DNA of 64,000 nt from assembly GCF_027943255.1 (NCBI RefSeq), contig NC_072892.1, positions 160,830,792 through 160,894,791 on the forward strand, written 5' to 3'. The position numbers and the translations under genes were made by a program. The DNA comes from Anastrepha obliqua (Eukaryota > Arthropoda > Insecta > Diptera > Tephritidae). The notes under the pieces are model-generated. The model ran no database searches. It saw only the letters and a list, made by a program, of their open reading frames with translations, and was not told the DNA's origin. This document shows positions 23,170-33,410 of the stretch, in pieces. Numbering within the stretch: position 1 is the stretch's first letter; each line of letters opens with the position of its first letter.

Positions 23170-24411
23170 AGGTTTAGCTAATAGGATGCAGCAAAAAATG
23201 TTCGACATCAGAAAGCTGCAATCGCAACAGACAACCAGAAGGTTCGACACTCGACTCTCACTCCTGCTCTCGAAGAGTACTGCCCAACAAGTCGGCACGC
23301 AAGAGCAGTGGAACAGCATTTCTCATTCCTTACGTACCACCGCCGAAAAAACAATTGGTACCAAAAGAAATGTTATGCTACCGCAGAAAGCAAGAATGCT
23401 GCCTATAGGACCGGCTGCGATCGGTCGCAATGCGAGCCAAGTGGGATTGCTACCGAGAACTGAAAAAGGAAAAGGAAAGTATTATCAAAAGGAAGAAACG
23501 AGAGGCCGAAATACGTGAGTGTGAAAATTCTACCAGAAAGTTCGGCGCCCTACAGAAGGTTTCAAAACCGGGGCGTTTTCCTGAAAGAACAAATACGGAG
23601 ATCTGGTGACTGACATCCAGAGCGCACCTAAATTATGTAGGGAATACTTCTCGGACTTGTTAAAGAGTGACGGTTGTGCATGTCACAGATAATGTGAAGT
23701 TCCCGATATCCCAATCGTTGACGACGGGACTTTTGACGAAGTAAGGAAAGCGATAACGCGGCTAAAAAACAATAAAGCCGCGAACATGACGGCGTGGTTG
23801 GATGAAAGCATCCGAACCTATTGGAATATAAGTGTGCTCTACCTAATCCTTAAGAAGAGCATTTCTTCAATATGCGCTACTTACCGCGGGATTTTTTTTT
23901 TTGTTTTTTTAATTGGCGCGTACACCCTTTTTGAGTGTTTGGCCGAGCTCCTCCTCCTATTTGTGGTGTGCGTCTTAATGTTGTTCCAAAAATGGAGGGG
24001 CCTACAATTTCAAGCCGACTCTGAACGGCAAATAGTTTTTGTGAGGAGCTTTTTCATCGCAGAAATACACTCGGAGGTTTGCCATTGCCTGCCGAGGGGC
24101 GACCGCTATTACAAAAATTTTTTTCTTAATTTTGATGTTTCACTGAGATTCCAACCAACGTTCTCTCTGTGAATTGCGAATGGTAATCACGCAACAATCC
24201 ATTCGGCTACATCGGCCGCCTATTACCGCGGGATTAGTCTTTAAGTTTCTAGAGGACTTATTGTGTGAAAAGCTGAAACCGACCATCAACCAACTAATTG
24301 GACCCTATAAGTGTGACTTTAGACCTAGAAAATCCACCATCGCCGAAAACACGCTGGGTGTCGCAAACACGCAAATGTATTGCAAAATTAGACAAACCGT
24401 ATGACAAACTA
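23170..24411 (+). mobile_element. RTE-type LINE fragment split by a SINE
   Basis: The left part carries KLQSQQTTRRFDTRLSLLLS (23186-23300), the linker before RT typical of RTE-like LINEs. It is followed by decayed sequence to LKKSISSICATYRGI at about 23850-23893. The right part resumes at 24223 and reads KFLEDLLCEKLKP, NQLIGPYKCDFRPRKSTIAEN, the next RT segment. A 329-bp SINE sits exactly between, flanked by a 13-bp duplication. The LINE is truncated after about 24400 and carries several stops. Confidence 0.8.
23881..24235 (-). mobile_element. tRNA-derived SINE with 13-bp target-site duplication
   Basis: The SINE body is 23894-24222 and is transcribed on the minus strand. A tRNA-like head carries a box A-like GTAGCCGAATGG (complement of 24199-24210) and a box B-like GGTTGGAATCTC (complement of 24145-24156). 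A conserved body and a 3' A-tail follow; the tail is seen as T's at 23894 onward. TTACCGCGGGATT is repeated at 23881-23893 and 24223-24235. No protein. It would be transcribed by RNA polymerase III and moved by a LINE. Confidence 0.85.
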
Positions 24412-24690
24412 TAAACCCAAACAGGAAAAAAAATACATATTGAAACTAGGAAAAGAGTGAATTGAAGACAATCGGCGTCTAGATCGACCGACTGATGTGA
24501 GATCCTCAGGGATTGTTGAAAAAGTCGGAGCAATTGCCTGGAAAGAAGCGTGTTTGAAAAAGAAACAAGTTGCAGTAATGGCCTCTAATTTAAAATCATG
24601 CATGACAATCTTAATATATTCAAGCACGAGGGTATTTGCCAAAAAGTCCATGCAAAAATTAAAAACACTTAATTGCATGGCATAAACCCC
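24412..24690. other. Unassigned stretch
   Basis: No motif that can be supported. Frames at 24409-24678 on the minus strand and 24497-24685 on the plus strand overlap each other. Confidence 0.3.
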
Positions 24691-24800
24691 GTTTTAATTT
24701 TTCAACATAGTCTCTTTTTAGGTTTGTACACTTCATCCCACACTGTTTTAGTTTGTTGATCCTTTCCGAATACAACTTTATTCTGAAAGAATGGTTACAA
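24690..24800 (-). pseudogene. Short mariner C-terminal relic
   Basis: Read from right to left the frame gives YSERINKLKQCGMKCTNLKR and DYVEKLK, like the extreme C-terminus of mariner transposases. It is too short to place in a subfamily and abuts a second, different mariner. Confidence 0.45.
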
Positions 24801-24829
24801 GTGAATCATTGAAAGTATTGCTCATCGCT

Positions 24830-25790
24830 GGCTATTACTTTTTTCCATCTTTCTGTAGATCTCGTATACCGTCGCTGTAAAACTGTTCATCTTTTGAGGC
24901 TATCCGCGGATCAGGACATTTTTTGATATCTTCATATGAATGGAACTGCTGGTCAGCTAGACAATGTACTATCGATCGGAACAGGTGATAATCGGCCGGC
25001 GCAATATCTGGAGAATATGGCAGTGTTTCAATGTAGATTTTAATTGGCTTGGCAATGTGAGGCCGAGCGTTGTCATGCTGTAGAATCACTTTTTCATGCT
25101 CGGCTCAATCGCATCAATTGAAGTCGCTATCGATCCCCAGTGATGGTTTCGCTTGGTTTTAACAGTTCATAATAAATAACACCAACTTGGTCCCACCAAA
25201 TATATAGCATAGCCTTAGCAGCGTGAATATTCGGCCGAGGCGACGATGTAGAAGCATGACCGGGCAGTCCCCATAACTTTCTTTTCCTTGGATTGCTGTA
25301 ATGAATCCACTTTTCATCACCCGCCCCGATGTGATGAAGAAAACCCTTCCTTTTTTACCGCTGGAGCAGTTGTTCACAGTTGAAAAAACGACGTTCAACA
25401 TCCCTTGGTTTTAATTCATAAGGAACCCAAGTCCCCTGTTTCTGAATCATTCCCAAATCATGCAATCGCTTGGAAATGGATTAGCGGGTATCTCTTAATA
25501 CTGAAGCAAGCTTTTCTTGCATTTGATACGGATCCTCATAGACCAAAACCTCCAATTCAGCGTCTTCGAAGGTTTTTGACCTTCCTTCACGCGGACGGTC
25601 GTCAACATTAAAATCACCATCTTTGAAGCGACGGAACCAATCTCGGCACGTTGTTTTACTTAAAGCAGTATCTCCATAAACTTGTTGCAGCTCTCGATGC
25701 GCTCCAGCCTCCGTTTTAGAATCGACTAGCACACACTGCTGGCGGCATCTATTGACATCGGCATCTATTGTGAACTTAGTTGCTTACCTA
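24830..25790 (-). pseudogene. mariner (DD34D) transposase pseudogene
   Basis: The N-terminal helix-turn-helix part is at 25481-25732, with VLVYEDPYQMQEKLASVL and SKTTCRDWFRRFKDGDFNVDD. A broken middle gives FLHHIGAGDEKWIHYSNP-like sequence near 25310 and a WWDQVGVIYYELLK-like segment near 25165. The C-terminal block is at 24835-25089, with ILQHDNARPHIAKPIK and ETLPYSPDIAPADYHLF. The stretch between the last two blocks (KWEVLPHP in relatives) is lost, shortening the catalytic Asp-Asp spacing. Several frameshifts. Confidence 0.85.
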
Positions 25791-27590
25791 ATAGGATCTG
25801 TCCAAATATGAAGAAATAGCCTTTCTTTTCTGCAATCACCTCTTTGGTTGAACAAAATCTTCTTCCCGACAGCCATTTCTACAAATTGAGGAAAAGATAG
25901 TAGGGCGGGGGTTCAAAATTTGGCTTGACGCGCTGTTGAGAAGACGAAAATAGTCCAAAGCCACTTTAAAGGGAGAAACAATTTAATGCTTCGGTTAGTA
26001 AAGCGTACTCTGTTGGCAAGATGAGAAAACGGTGCCTATCTTAGAAGTGAATCCATCGAGGAGGAAAAACAATTTCAAACCGCTTCATTATGAGAACCGT
26101 TTGACCACCCCTCGTTCATGATTCCGAATGGCTGGGAGTACAGGCGTAAACTTTAAAAGATAGTTCCTTCAAACTTTTATGTAGTAGATGCACTCCCAGT
26201 ACTCAATATGTCAATTAGTGGAAACAGAAACTGGGAGCTATACAAAAAAAAAAAGAAAATACAACATAAAGGTACAGACACGAAAAGAAGGTACTTTACC
26301 TGAAATAAGTAAACAGATGCACTCTCATAATACCTACTAAAAAAAACCGCCATACGACTTCGCACATTTCACCTGAAGCTCAAAAGCAAAGCGCAAATAA
26401 GCTTAAAAGTAATAAAATAAAATAAAAGACCGTGCATTGGATAATTCATTTAAAAACAAAATCCGCTTAAACCACCAACGCACATTTTACTTAATTTCTC
26501 GCATTCATTCATTGAAATTCTTGCTTTTAATCGTATTTTTCGGATGTGTTTTCATACAATTACAAATGCACTTAAATTGCATTAACGACTCGCTGCCGTA
26601 GTCACCGCAAGCGCACTCACATGCGCACATATAATTACACTCGCACTCGCACAACTGGCAGCACAAATTAATGGTTTTTACGCGTATTTAACCAACACGC
26701 AGCCTTGTGCCAAAAATAATAAACAAATGAAGACAAACTACACAAGAAGTGGAAATGTTGAAGGTGAAAGGCGGCAGAGGGTGCAGCGGGCGGAGTGGAG
26801 TGCGAACAAACTCAAAAAACAAATGCGACGACGCGGCACTTGTCATCTGGTCTGCTCATTAAAATGCGTAAGTACCCGTAAGTTGCAGTACTTTTGGGTC
26901 TTAAATCAATTAATACATAATTAAAATGGAAATGGAAATTAAAAATGAAAAGGAAAATGCAGAATGCTAACAACAGAATACGAGAATTGTGCTGTGGACT
27001 GATGGAAAATGTATTCATTGAGATGGGATAAGGCAGAAAAAAAAATTTTAGCAGGAAAAAGCAAAAAGTAAAAAACGAAAACAAGGAAATGTATCGCTTG
27101 ATTATTATGGAATGTGGTATACTGCATGGACCAAAAAACTAAGAACACCCATTGATACAAAAAAAAACCTTCAAAAGCTCTTGAAAAAATGAAAAATTTT
27201 CTTGATGACAACACAAATGTTTGTCGAGCCTATTTTGCGGCCTATGAAAGGGTAACTTCTCCTCTCCTATTCAGGAAGTAGAGAAAAACAAAGATCATAC
27301 TGAGACAATCTACCGGATTTATCCAATGATGGTAGATACCAGGTTTGCTCGTTAGGTGTGGTGACAAAAAATGTTGAGGAGAACTTTGGATTCTACGCCA
27401 TTCATTTTATGTTTCACAAAATTTAGCTTAGCTTAGTCGGCATATCTGTCAAATTCGCTCAGAGCCGCTTAACGGTCTGCTAGGTAGTATGGCTCTAAAA
27501 ATCCTTTCACTATGTGCTTTATCACAATCAAAATCAATGAGCGGGTGATTTAACCTAAACCGATTTAAAGATTACATGAAATTATTATTT
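25791..27590. other. Intergenic DNA without a supported gene
   Basis: Short frames only (26177-26365, 26727-26924, 26812-27084, 26939-27214), overlapping on opposite strands and lacking motifs. AT-rich with poly-A patches near 26245 and 27040. A possibly unique stretch. Confidence 0.3.
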
Positions 27591-27594
27591 ACAC

Positions 27595-28560
27595 TATTCC
27601 GAAGCAAATAAATTCGATTGTGTGCGATTCCCGGGTTTAAGCTTTATTTTCGGCCATGTCGGCGAGTTGTCAGCTGTCGTGAATTCATCGTACAGACTTC
27701 GTCTCCAAAATTCTTTGGGTCGACCTCTACGGCGTGAGCCTCATGGATGGAATTCAATCTAAGACCATTCTGCTGATGTCAGTCGGAAAGTATGACGAAT
27801 CCATCTCCATTTACGCTAGCAAATCTCACTTTCAACTAGCCTTTGCCTCGGGTGAGGAGCTCGTCATTTGACACCCAGTTATTGGCCACAATATGCGCAG
27901 GATGACTCGAAGACAGCGAAGGTCTGAAACTTTTTTATTGTTGCAACGGCCACAGATCATGCTTGACAGATATATAGAAGTACTGATTCATTCTCCTTAG
28001 CTTCGTTTTCGTGGTTAACTCTTTGACATATTATATACTTTTGAGTGAAGCAGGGGATGCTCTGGCTTTAAATATTCTGCATTCATTGTCAGCTGCAGTA
28101 CCACTTTAAGAGATTATTTATCTACCTAAGTAGCTAAATTTGTTGACATCTTCAATGGGTTGTCCGTACGACATGAATGCGTCAGGTGTAGAAACATTAA
28201 CCCCTTGCCGTGCCATTTAGCTCGACGAAACTCGGACCCAAGTGCGACGGGTCAAAGCGTGGTAAACAGATCAGACTGATGTGCCAGATGATGTAACAGC
28301 AATTATGAGACTCGTGACTAACTCTGGTGTCGTATAGATAGAAACTAACATTCAATCAGGACCCAGGTTCGTGATGCTTATGTTTGATCCAACTATATGT
28401 ACACGACCTCGGCTCGTGATATTCATGTTTGGGCCAAAATTTTCATCACGAGTCAGACTCGTTAAAGCACGGCAAGGGGTTAATGGTCATTGGCTTTGTC
28501 TTTCTAACATTTTTACGTAACTGAACGCGTTCTATATGCGTACATACATAGTTCATCGTT
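27595..28560 (-). mobile_element. RTE-type LINE 3' fragment split by a TTAA MITE
   Basis: Read from right to left: RKTKPMTIN at about 28505-28484, then after the MITE VSTPDAFMSYGQPIEDVNKF and SYLG (28196-28125). ASLKSI...VKELTTKTKLR (about 28055-28005) and RKWRWIRHTFR (about 27815-27785) follow, then RRRGRPKEFWRRS...LYDEF near 27700. The RKWRWIGHT-type motif and GRRRRGRPK tail are typical of RTE-like LINEs. Removing the MITE and one TTAA restores the reading frame across the site. Confidence 0.8.
28197..28483. mobile_element. TTAA-flanked MITE inside a LINE (MITE B)
   Basis: A 279-bp element at 28201-28479 with inverted ends CCCCTTGCCGTGC, flanked by TTAA at 28197-28200 and 28480-28483. The ends begin with C's directly after TTAA, as in piggyBac-type elements. 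The interior is non-coding, with short internal repeats of the type CTCGTGA / CACGAGTC. It interrupts the RTE-type LINE, so it is younger than that LINE. Confidence 0.85.
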
Positions 28561-28645
28561 GAGCTTGCGTTGCATATATCCACTTTTTTTCGATATCAAA
28601 GCAGATATCCAGATAATGCCTCTGCCAGGTTGTATGTGAAGGGCA

Positions 28646-28890
28646 CTGCCGCCGGACGGCCACCGTCACCGAATGGGTTGGTGCTTCGAATTTCCGAAAA
28701 CGCATCTTCTAATAGCAGTCGCCACTCGGTAGATAATGGCAAGCTTCCGAGTATATTTCTGCCATGAAAGAGTTCCTCATGAAAAACCATCTGCCGTTCA
28801 GAGGGGGCTTAAAAAGTGTAGATCCCTCCATTTGTGGAACAACATCAAGACGCACATCACAAAAATCCAATACAAGGGTATAAACGCCTG
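28646..28890 (+). mobile_element. tRNA-derived SINE copy, diverged
   Basis: The head shows CACCGAATGGGTTGGTGC near 28667, corresponding to the box A region of the family. The body matches the copy at 23.9 kb: AATAGCAGTCGCC, CCGAGTATATTTCTGCC, CTGCCGTTCAGAG, CCTCCATTTGTGGAACAACA, CATCAAGACGCAC. It ends near AAGGGTATAAACGCC at about 28889. The tRNA-like head is shortened and the tail region is partly deleted. It ends about ten bases before a mini-mariner. Confidence 0.75.
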
Positions 28891-28900
28891 TTCTATAGTA

Positions 28901-29463
28901 TTGGGTTGTTCAGAAAGCAATCTAGTTTTTTCCCGACAGAGGTTTTAATTTTATTTTTTCACAGCTAACTTCAGACTTTAGTCACATTGTCATTATAAGT
29001 TTTTACAGCTGATATATCAAGGCTTGTGTGTGAAGAAGTTCAATTGATTTTACGCAGTACTTTTTTGTCGGTGCCTTTTAAATATGGAGAGCAATAAGCA
29101 GCATTTTCGTCATATTTTACTTTTTTGCTATAGAAAAGGTAAAAATGCTGTTCAAGCCAGAAAGAAATTAACCGATGTGTATGGAGAAGATGTGTTGACA
29201 ATACGCCAGTGCCAGAACTGGTTTGGAAAATTTCGATCCGGCAATTTTGATGTCGGAAATGCACCACGTTGGAAGTCCGGTTGAAGCCGATAAAGACAAG
29301 ATAAAGGCATTAGTTGACGCAATCCGGCGACTAACAACACGTGAGATCGGTGAGACGTTAAATTTATCGAATTTAAGTATTTATGACCACCTGAAAGGCC
29401 TGGGTTTAACCTCGAAGCTCAATATATCTACAAAAAAAAGAAATTACTTTCCGAACAATCCCA
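28901..29463 (+). mobile_element. Non-autonomous (internally deleted) mariner
   Basis: The left end is TTGGGTTGTTCAGAAAG at 28901 with TA just before it. The right end is the complement of TGGGATTGTTCGGAAAG, ending near 29463 with TA after it. About 560 bp. The interior keeps only the transposase N-terminus: 29084-29284 with HILLFCYRKGKNAVQARKKL and RQCQNWFGKFRSGNFDV, then KIKALVDAIRRLTTREIGETLNLS in a second frame to about 29430. It stops at TSKLNIST and runs into the terminal repeat, so the catalytic domain has been deleted. Confidence 0.85.
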
Positions 29464-30147
29464 TATATATACTTATATATGCTTCTATTTATGGTTACAC
29501 ATGACGAAAAAATTTGTTTGACTTTCAGAAGCAGGAACTAGACTACACTTTACTAAAAGTTCTTAACGTTGTGAATCCAGAATAGCACCAGCTGTCGTTG
29601 AATTTCCAGATGTTCGACCTAACAAGAGTAAAAACCTATTTTTGTTTGCTATATTTGAGGTTATGTAGCTTAAGGAGATGCATTTTTTAAAGGTTGCTGA
29701 TTATTTTTTTTTATTTTATAAAGGTTTACATAACAATAAAATTATTATACAAACTAAAAGTAGTTCAGCGCTAGCATCGGAGGCTTTCGGCTGGGGTTGC
29801 TGATTAATTTGCGCCTCCTCTTGCAGGAACATCTGGCGATCCACGTTTCGTTTTGCTATGAAATTTGAATGAAACCAAAGAAATTTACCCCCAATTTCTC
29901 CAACATTTTTTACAAAAACAACTTTGTTAGAAGGCGACGAATCTTGAAACAGCTTCGAACAAGGCGCATTCATTTAAGGTGGTAGCACTAGACCAACAAC
30001 AATGTTCTGTACGTTTGATTGTCAAAGCAAAGTATTGAGAAACAAGAAAACAAATAATGGATTCGCTTTGTTTCGTTCTAAGTTGGCAGCCACATGAACA
30101 CGGCGAAAGAAAAAACTACTCAGCTGACTTACCAACACCACCTTTAA
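29464..30147. other. Intergenic, possible minor TTAA element
   Basis: No gene. TTAAGGTGGT at 29974 and the complement of TTAAAGGTGGTG ending at 30147 are weakly inverted about 170 bp apart. This could be an older small TTAA element that shares a TTAA with the next MITE. The stretch CAGCGCTAGC...GGCTTTCGGCTG near 29765-29792 recurs near 58630-58655. Confidence 0.3.
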
Positions 30148-30853
30148 GGGGGGACCCTCATTTAGACGGTCGAAAAATGCATCATTTTTGGGAATTTTTT
30201 TCTCAGGTAAAATAACTTCAAACGTTTTGTAATTCATAAAGTACTTTAATAAATGTCTTGACTGTCTACAAAAATTTTCGGAGAAGAAAAAAAACATTTT
30301 AAGTATGGAAATATACACCTCGTCCATGGCACCTCATTCTATCTGTGTACATTCTAGCGCTCTGAATTTTTTTCTGAAATAAAAAAACCAAATTTTTTTT
30401 AAAACTTTAGGATAATACCTTCGATGTGACATTTTGATTTAAAAAAAAAATGTCGAAATTGATATTTTTTACCCAGTTTTATGTTAAAAGTGATTTTTCA
30501 TGCATAAAACTTGACTTTAACATTACAAAAAAAAAAAAAACACTTAATGTCACATTGAAAACAATTTAACTATCTTTAAAATGAGCTATTGTAAAGCCTG
30601 ATTGGTTCAATACAGCGTTCTCAATTGTGTACACAAAATCGAAAAATGATGTTTCGAGAAAAACGCGTTTAAAGTTTTGGATACAGGCGATCAGGCCACC
30701 CGTCGCGTCCTGTTAAAAATTTGGTCACTCCTTCAAAAATACAGATATCGACTTGAAATTTTGAAAGTATATTCTTAAATAGTTGTAGAATAGATTAAAA
30801 TTATTTCCAAAAAATCGATTTTTTTGACCCGATAAATGAGGGTCCCCCCTTAA
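30144..30853. mobile_element. TTAA-flanked MITE with G-run ends (MITE C)
   Basis: A 702-bp element (30148-30849) with perfect 17-bp inverted ends GGGGGGACCCTCATTTA, weakly extending to about 35 bp, flanked by TTAA at 30144-30147 and 30850-30853. The interior is non-coding, with poly-A/T patches. It contains at 30656-30677 a 22-bp module identical to one in the MITE at 49.7-50.4 kb. TTAA targeting points to piggyBac-type mobilisation. Confidence 0.85.
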
Positions 30854-32097
30854 TAGATTCGCCTTGGGTTCGACCAATCTGCTATGGTGAAAAACAAAAT
30901 TGTGCGAGCAACTTCGGTTGCCACGTCACCGAGTACTCGGCAGCCGAATTCTGTCGCTCATTTTACACGCATTCACACACGCGGCAATCAGTTGTTGTTC
31001 AGATCATAGATGACTAGATGGGAAACTCTTTTTCTCGTGAGAGCGCTGAAAAATGTGCATTTGTTATAACATTTGCCAATATTGATACACCGGTGGAAAC
31101 ATGAATTGGGTATTTTTTTTTTTAAATTTGGGAATTTTTAGTTTCCACACATCCATTGAGGTTAGTATTTAGTGTGTGGTTGCCCAATAGCCTTCTATCA
31201 CTCGTAAACACCTACATACATACGAGTATACTAAAAATAAGCACAATCCGTATGAAATATGTACATAAATACCCAAAAAAATTTTAAAATTTATATGTAA
31301 ATGAAATTATTTAAAACTAATATACAAAAGTAATTTAATAATAATAAAGTAATGAACCCGAAAACATAAGTTATAATTAAAAACATGACATATTGCGATT
31401 TTTTAATATAACACAGGAAGTGGGTAACAACAAAAAATTCTCCAACAACGAACAGAATAAGTTAAAGCAGATTACCTCTAATTTTTGTAAAATATCTCAA
31501 ACTAAAATTTAATTCCCTTACCTACTCTTTTCAACCATAGAATATTTACGTATATACATAAGACTAATTAAAAGTAGAAGTCGAAAAGGATATAAGAGGC
31601 TTTGGAAAATTCTAAAACTCAATTCAATGGAATTAATTTTAAGACACATTATTACAAATATTTAATCGCGTCATTTTTCCATTAAGCAAAAACGAACTGC
31701 ATTCGTTAGTTATTTTTGGCGCGTTTTCTCTGGCAGCCCGCCATTTCGCCTATCAGCTGTTCAAAATCCCATAATGTGTGAGTGCTGCCAAGTTTTGAAA
31801 CGTCCTCATGGGCGCGCTCTCTCTCAAAATGAAAGAGTTTCACATCTTATTATCTATGGTTCAGATGGCAACGAAGCAAGGTGCGAGAAGATTGATTTTG
31901 CTTTTTTATTGTATATCACCAACACAACCTCAGCTTTTTCGTAAACAAACCGCTGTTATATTAATATCAGTTGGGTACATCAGCCTCTCAATTGATTCTT
32001 TCAAAGTCTCTGCGAGCCAGCTAACGCTCTGATCTTGGCCATACCTTCTTAATTCTTTTCGTCATGCTTCACTAGTTATTCATTTTTAATAGTTAAG
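30854..32097. other. Intergenic DNA without a supported gene
   Basis: AT-rich. The short frame at 31808-32032 has no recognised motif. Nothing repeat-like paired across the region. Confidence 0.3.
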
Positions 32098-33410
32098 TAC
32101 AGGGTGGCTGATGAAAGCCGCTACCAAAAAAAATTGAATAACTTTTTTTCTTTTTAAGTTATCTGTTCCATTTTTGTTTTAATTTGCAGATTGATCTTTA
32201 AAATTTATTAAAATGGATAGCTGGGACACGCAAACAAGAATTTGGATAGTCCGCCGCTATCACGCACTGGAGTCCGCAGTTTTGGTACAGAGAGAGTACA
32301 GGCGGATGTTTGGCGGCGATCCCCCGAGCAGATGGACCATAATGAGACTGGTGAATAATTTTGCTGAGCAAGGAACAGTCGCAAGAAGGCCTTATCATCG
32401 AAACCCACCAGTTCGGACGGAGGAAACGATCGCTGCTGTAGCTGCAGCTATACAAAGCAATCCAAGGGTTTCAACAAGAAGCTTATCTGCTCAACTTGGT
32501 GTCAGCCGACAGTCTTTGCAAACAATAATGCACAAAGATTTAGACTTATTTCCCTACAAAATTCAAATGGTTAACAAACTGAAAGCAGCAGCCTTGCCGA
32601 TTCGCTTGGAATTTTGCCAGAAGATCCTGCAAATGGTGGAAGAAGACCAAAACATGTTAAACTGCCTTTTCATGTCTGATGAGGCCCATTTCGATTTAAA
32701 CGGCAATGTGAACAAACAAAATTGTCGAATATGGAGTACTTCTAACCCACAGATACTCCACGAGACGGAATTGCATCCTCTTCGCGTGACAGTGTGGTGT
32801 GCGGTTTCTTCACGCTGTATTGTCGGGCCTTATTTTTTTGAAGAAAATGGTCACACCGTTACGGTTACTGGAGACCGTTATTTGAAAATGCTGAGAGAAT
32901 TTTTCTATCCAGAACTACGCCGAAAGAGAATTCCTTTCAACTCTGTGTGGTTTCAACAAGATAGGGCAACGTCTCACATAGCCCAGACTGTTATGACAGA
33001 GTTGCGACGAAAATTTCCCAATAAACTGATTTCAAGAAACTCCGAATTTCGTTGGCCCCCCAGGTCGCCTGACCTTACTGCACCTGACTTTTTCTTGTGG
33101 GGTTTATGTAAACAAGAAGTTTATAAAACAAAGCCAACAAATTTGGATGAACTAAAAAAATCCATTCGGGCAACAATTGCGGCTATTCCTGTCGCAACTC
33201 TCAAAGCAGCAATGAACAACTTTTTACTAAGATGCCGCACTTGTGTCAACGAGCAAGGGGGGTATTTAAATTCAATTATTTTTAAAACTAGTTAAGCTAC
33301 ATTTAATAAAATTTGACCTTCAACTTGAAAAAAAAATAAATGAATTCCATACACTAAAAAAAAAGTTATTTGAGTTTCTTAATGTAGCAAAATTCATCAG
33401 CCACCCTGTA
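32098..33410 (+). mobile_element. Complete DD41D mariner (rosa-like) element
   Basis: 1309-bp element at 32100-33408 bounded by TA on each side (32098-32099 and 33409-33410). Inverted ends read CAGGGTGGCTGATGAA at left and its exact complement at right, with similarity extending to a shared GCTAC about 25 bp in. The interior carries one uninterrupted transposase gene in the usual position, with about 113 bp of 5' and 113 bp of 3' untranslated sequence. It is the only element in the window with both ends and an intact ORF. Confidence 0.95.
32213..33295 (+). CDS. mariner-type DD41D transposase, intact
   Basis: 360 aa ORF with no stop or frameshift. It would bind the terminal repeats and cut and paste the element at TA sites in the nucleus. 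The N-terminus has two helix-turn-helix segments: residues about 5-55 (VLVQREYRRMFGG, SRWTIMRLV) and about 70-115 (STRSLSAQLGVSRQSLQTI). Catalytic Asp residues are D156 (FMSDEAHFD), D250 (WFQQDRATSH) and D292 (LTAPDFFLWG). Forty-one residues lie between D250 and D292, the spacing of the rosa/DD41D group. The Met at 32213 is the first in frame and gives full family length. Related, broken copies lie at 3.8 kb and 60.9 kb. Confidence 0.95.
   Translation: MDSWDTQTRIWIVRRYHALESAVLVQREYRRMFGGDPPSRWTIMRLVNNFAEQGTVARRPYHRNPPVRTEETIAAVAAAIQSNPRVSTRSLSAQLGVSRQSLQTIMHKDLDLFPYKIQMVNKLKAAALPIRLEFCQKILQMVEEDQNMLNCLFMSDEAHFDLNGNVNKQNCRIWSTSNPQILHETELHPLRVTVWCAVSSRCIVGPYFFEENGHTVTVTGDRYLKMLREFFYPELRRKRIPFNSVWFQQDRATSHIAQTVMTELRRKFPNKLISRNSEFRWPPRSPDLTAPDFFLWGLCKQEVYKTKPTNLDELKKSIRATIAAIPVATLKAAMNNFLLRCRTCVNEQGGYLNSIIFKTS

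Noticed and set aside
23894..24222. Stand-alone tRNA gene
   Set aside because: The box A/B region is the head of a repeated SINE with an A-tail and target duplication, not a mature tRNA gene.
29974..30147. Small TTAA element with GGTGGT ends
   Set aside because: The inverted similarity is only about 8-10 bp and imperfect; kept only as a remark.
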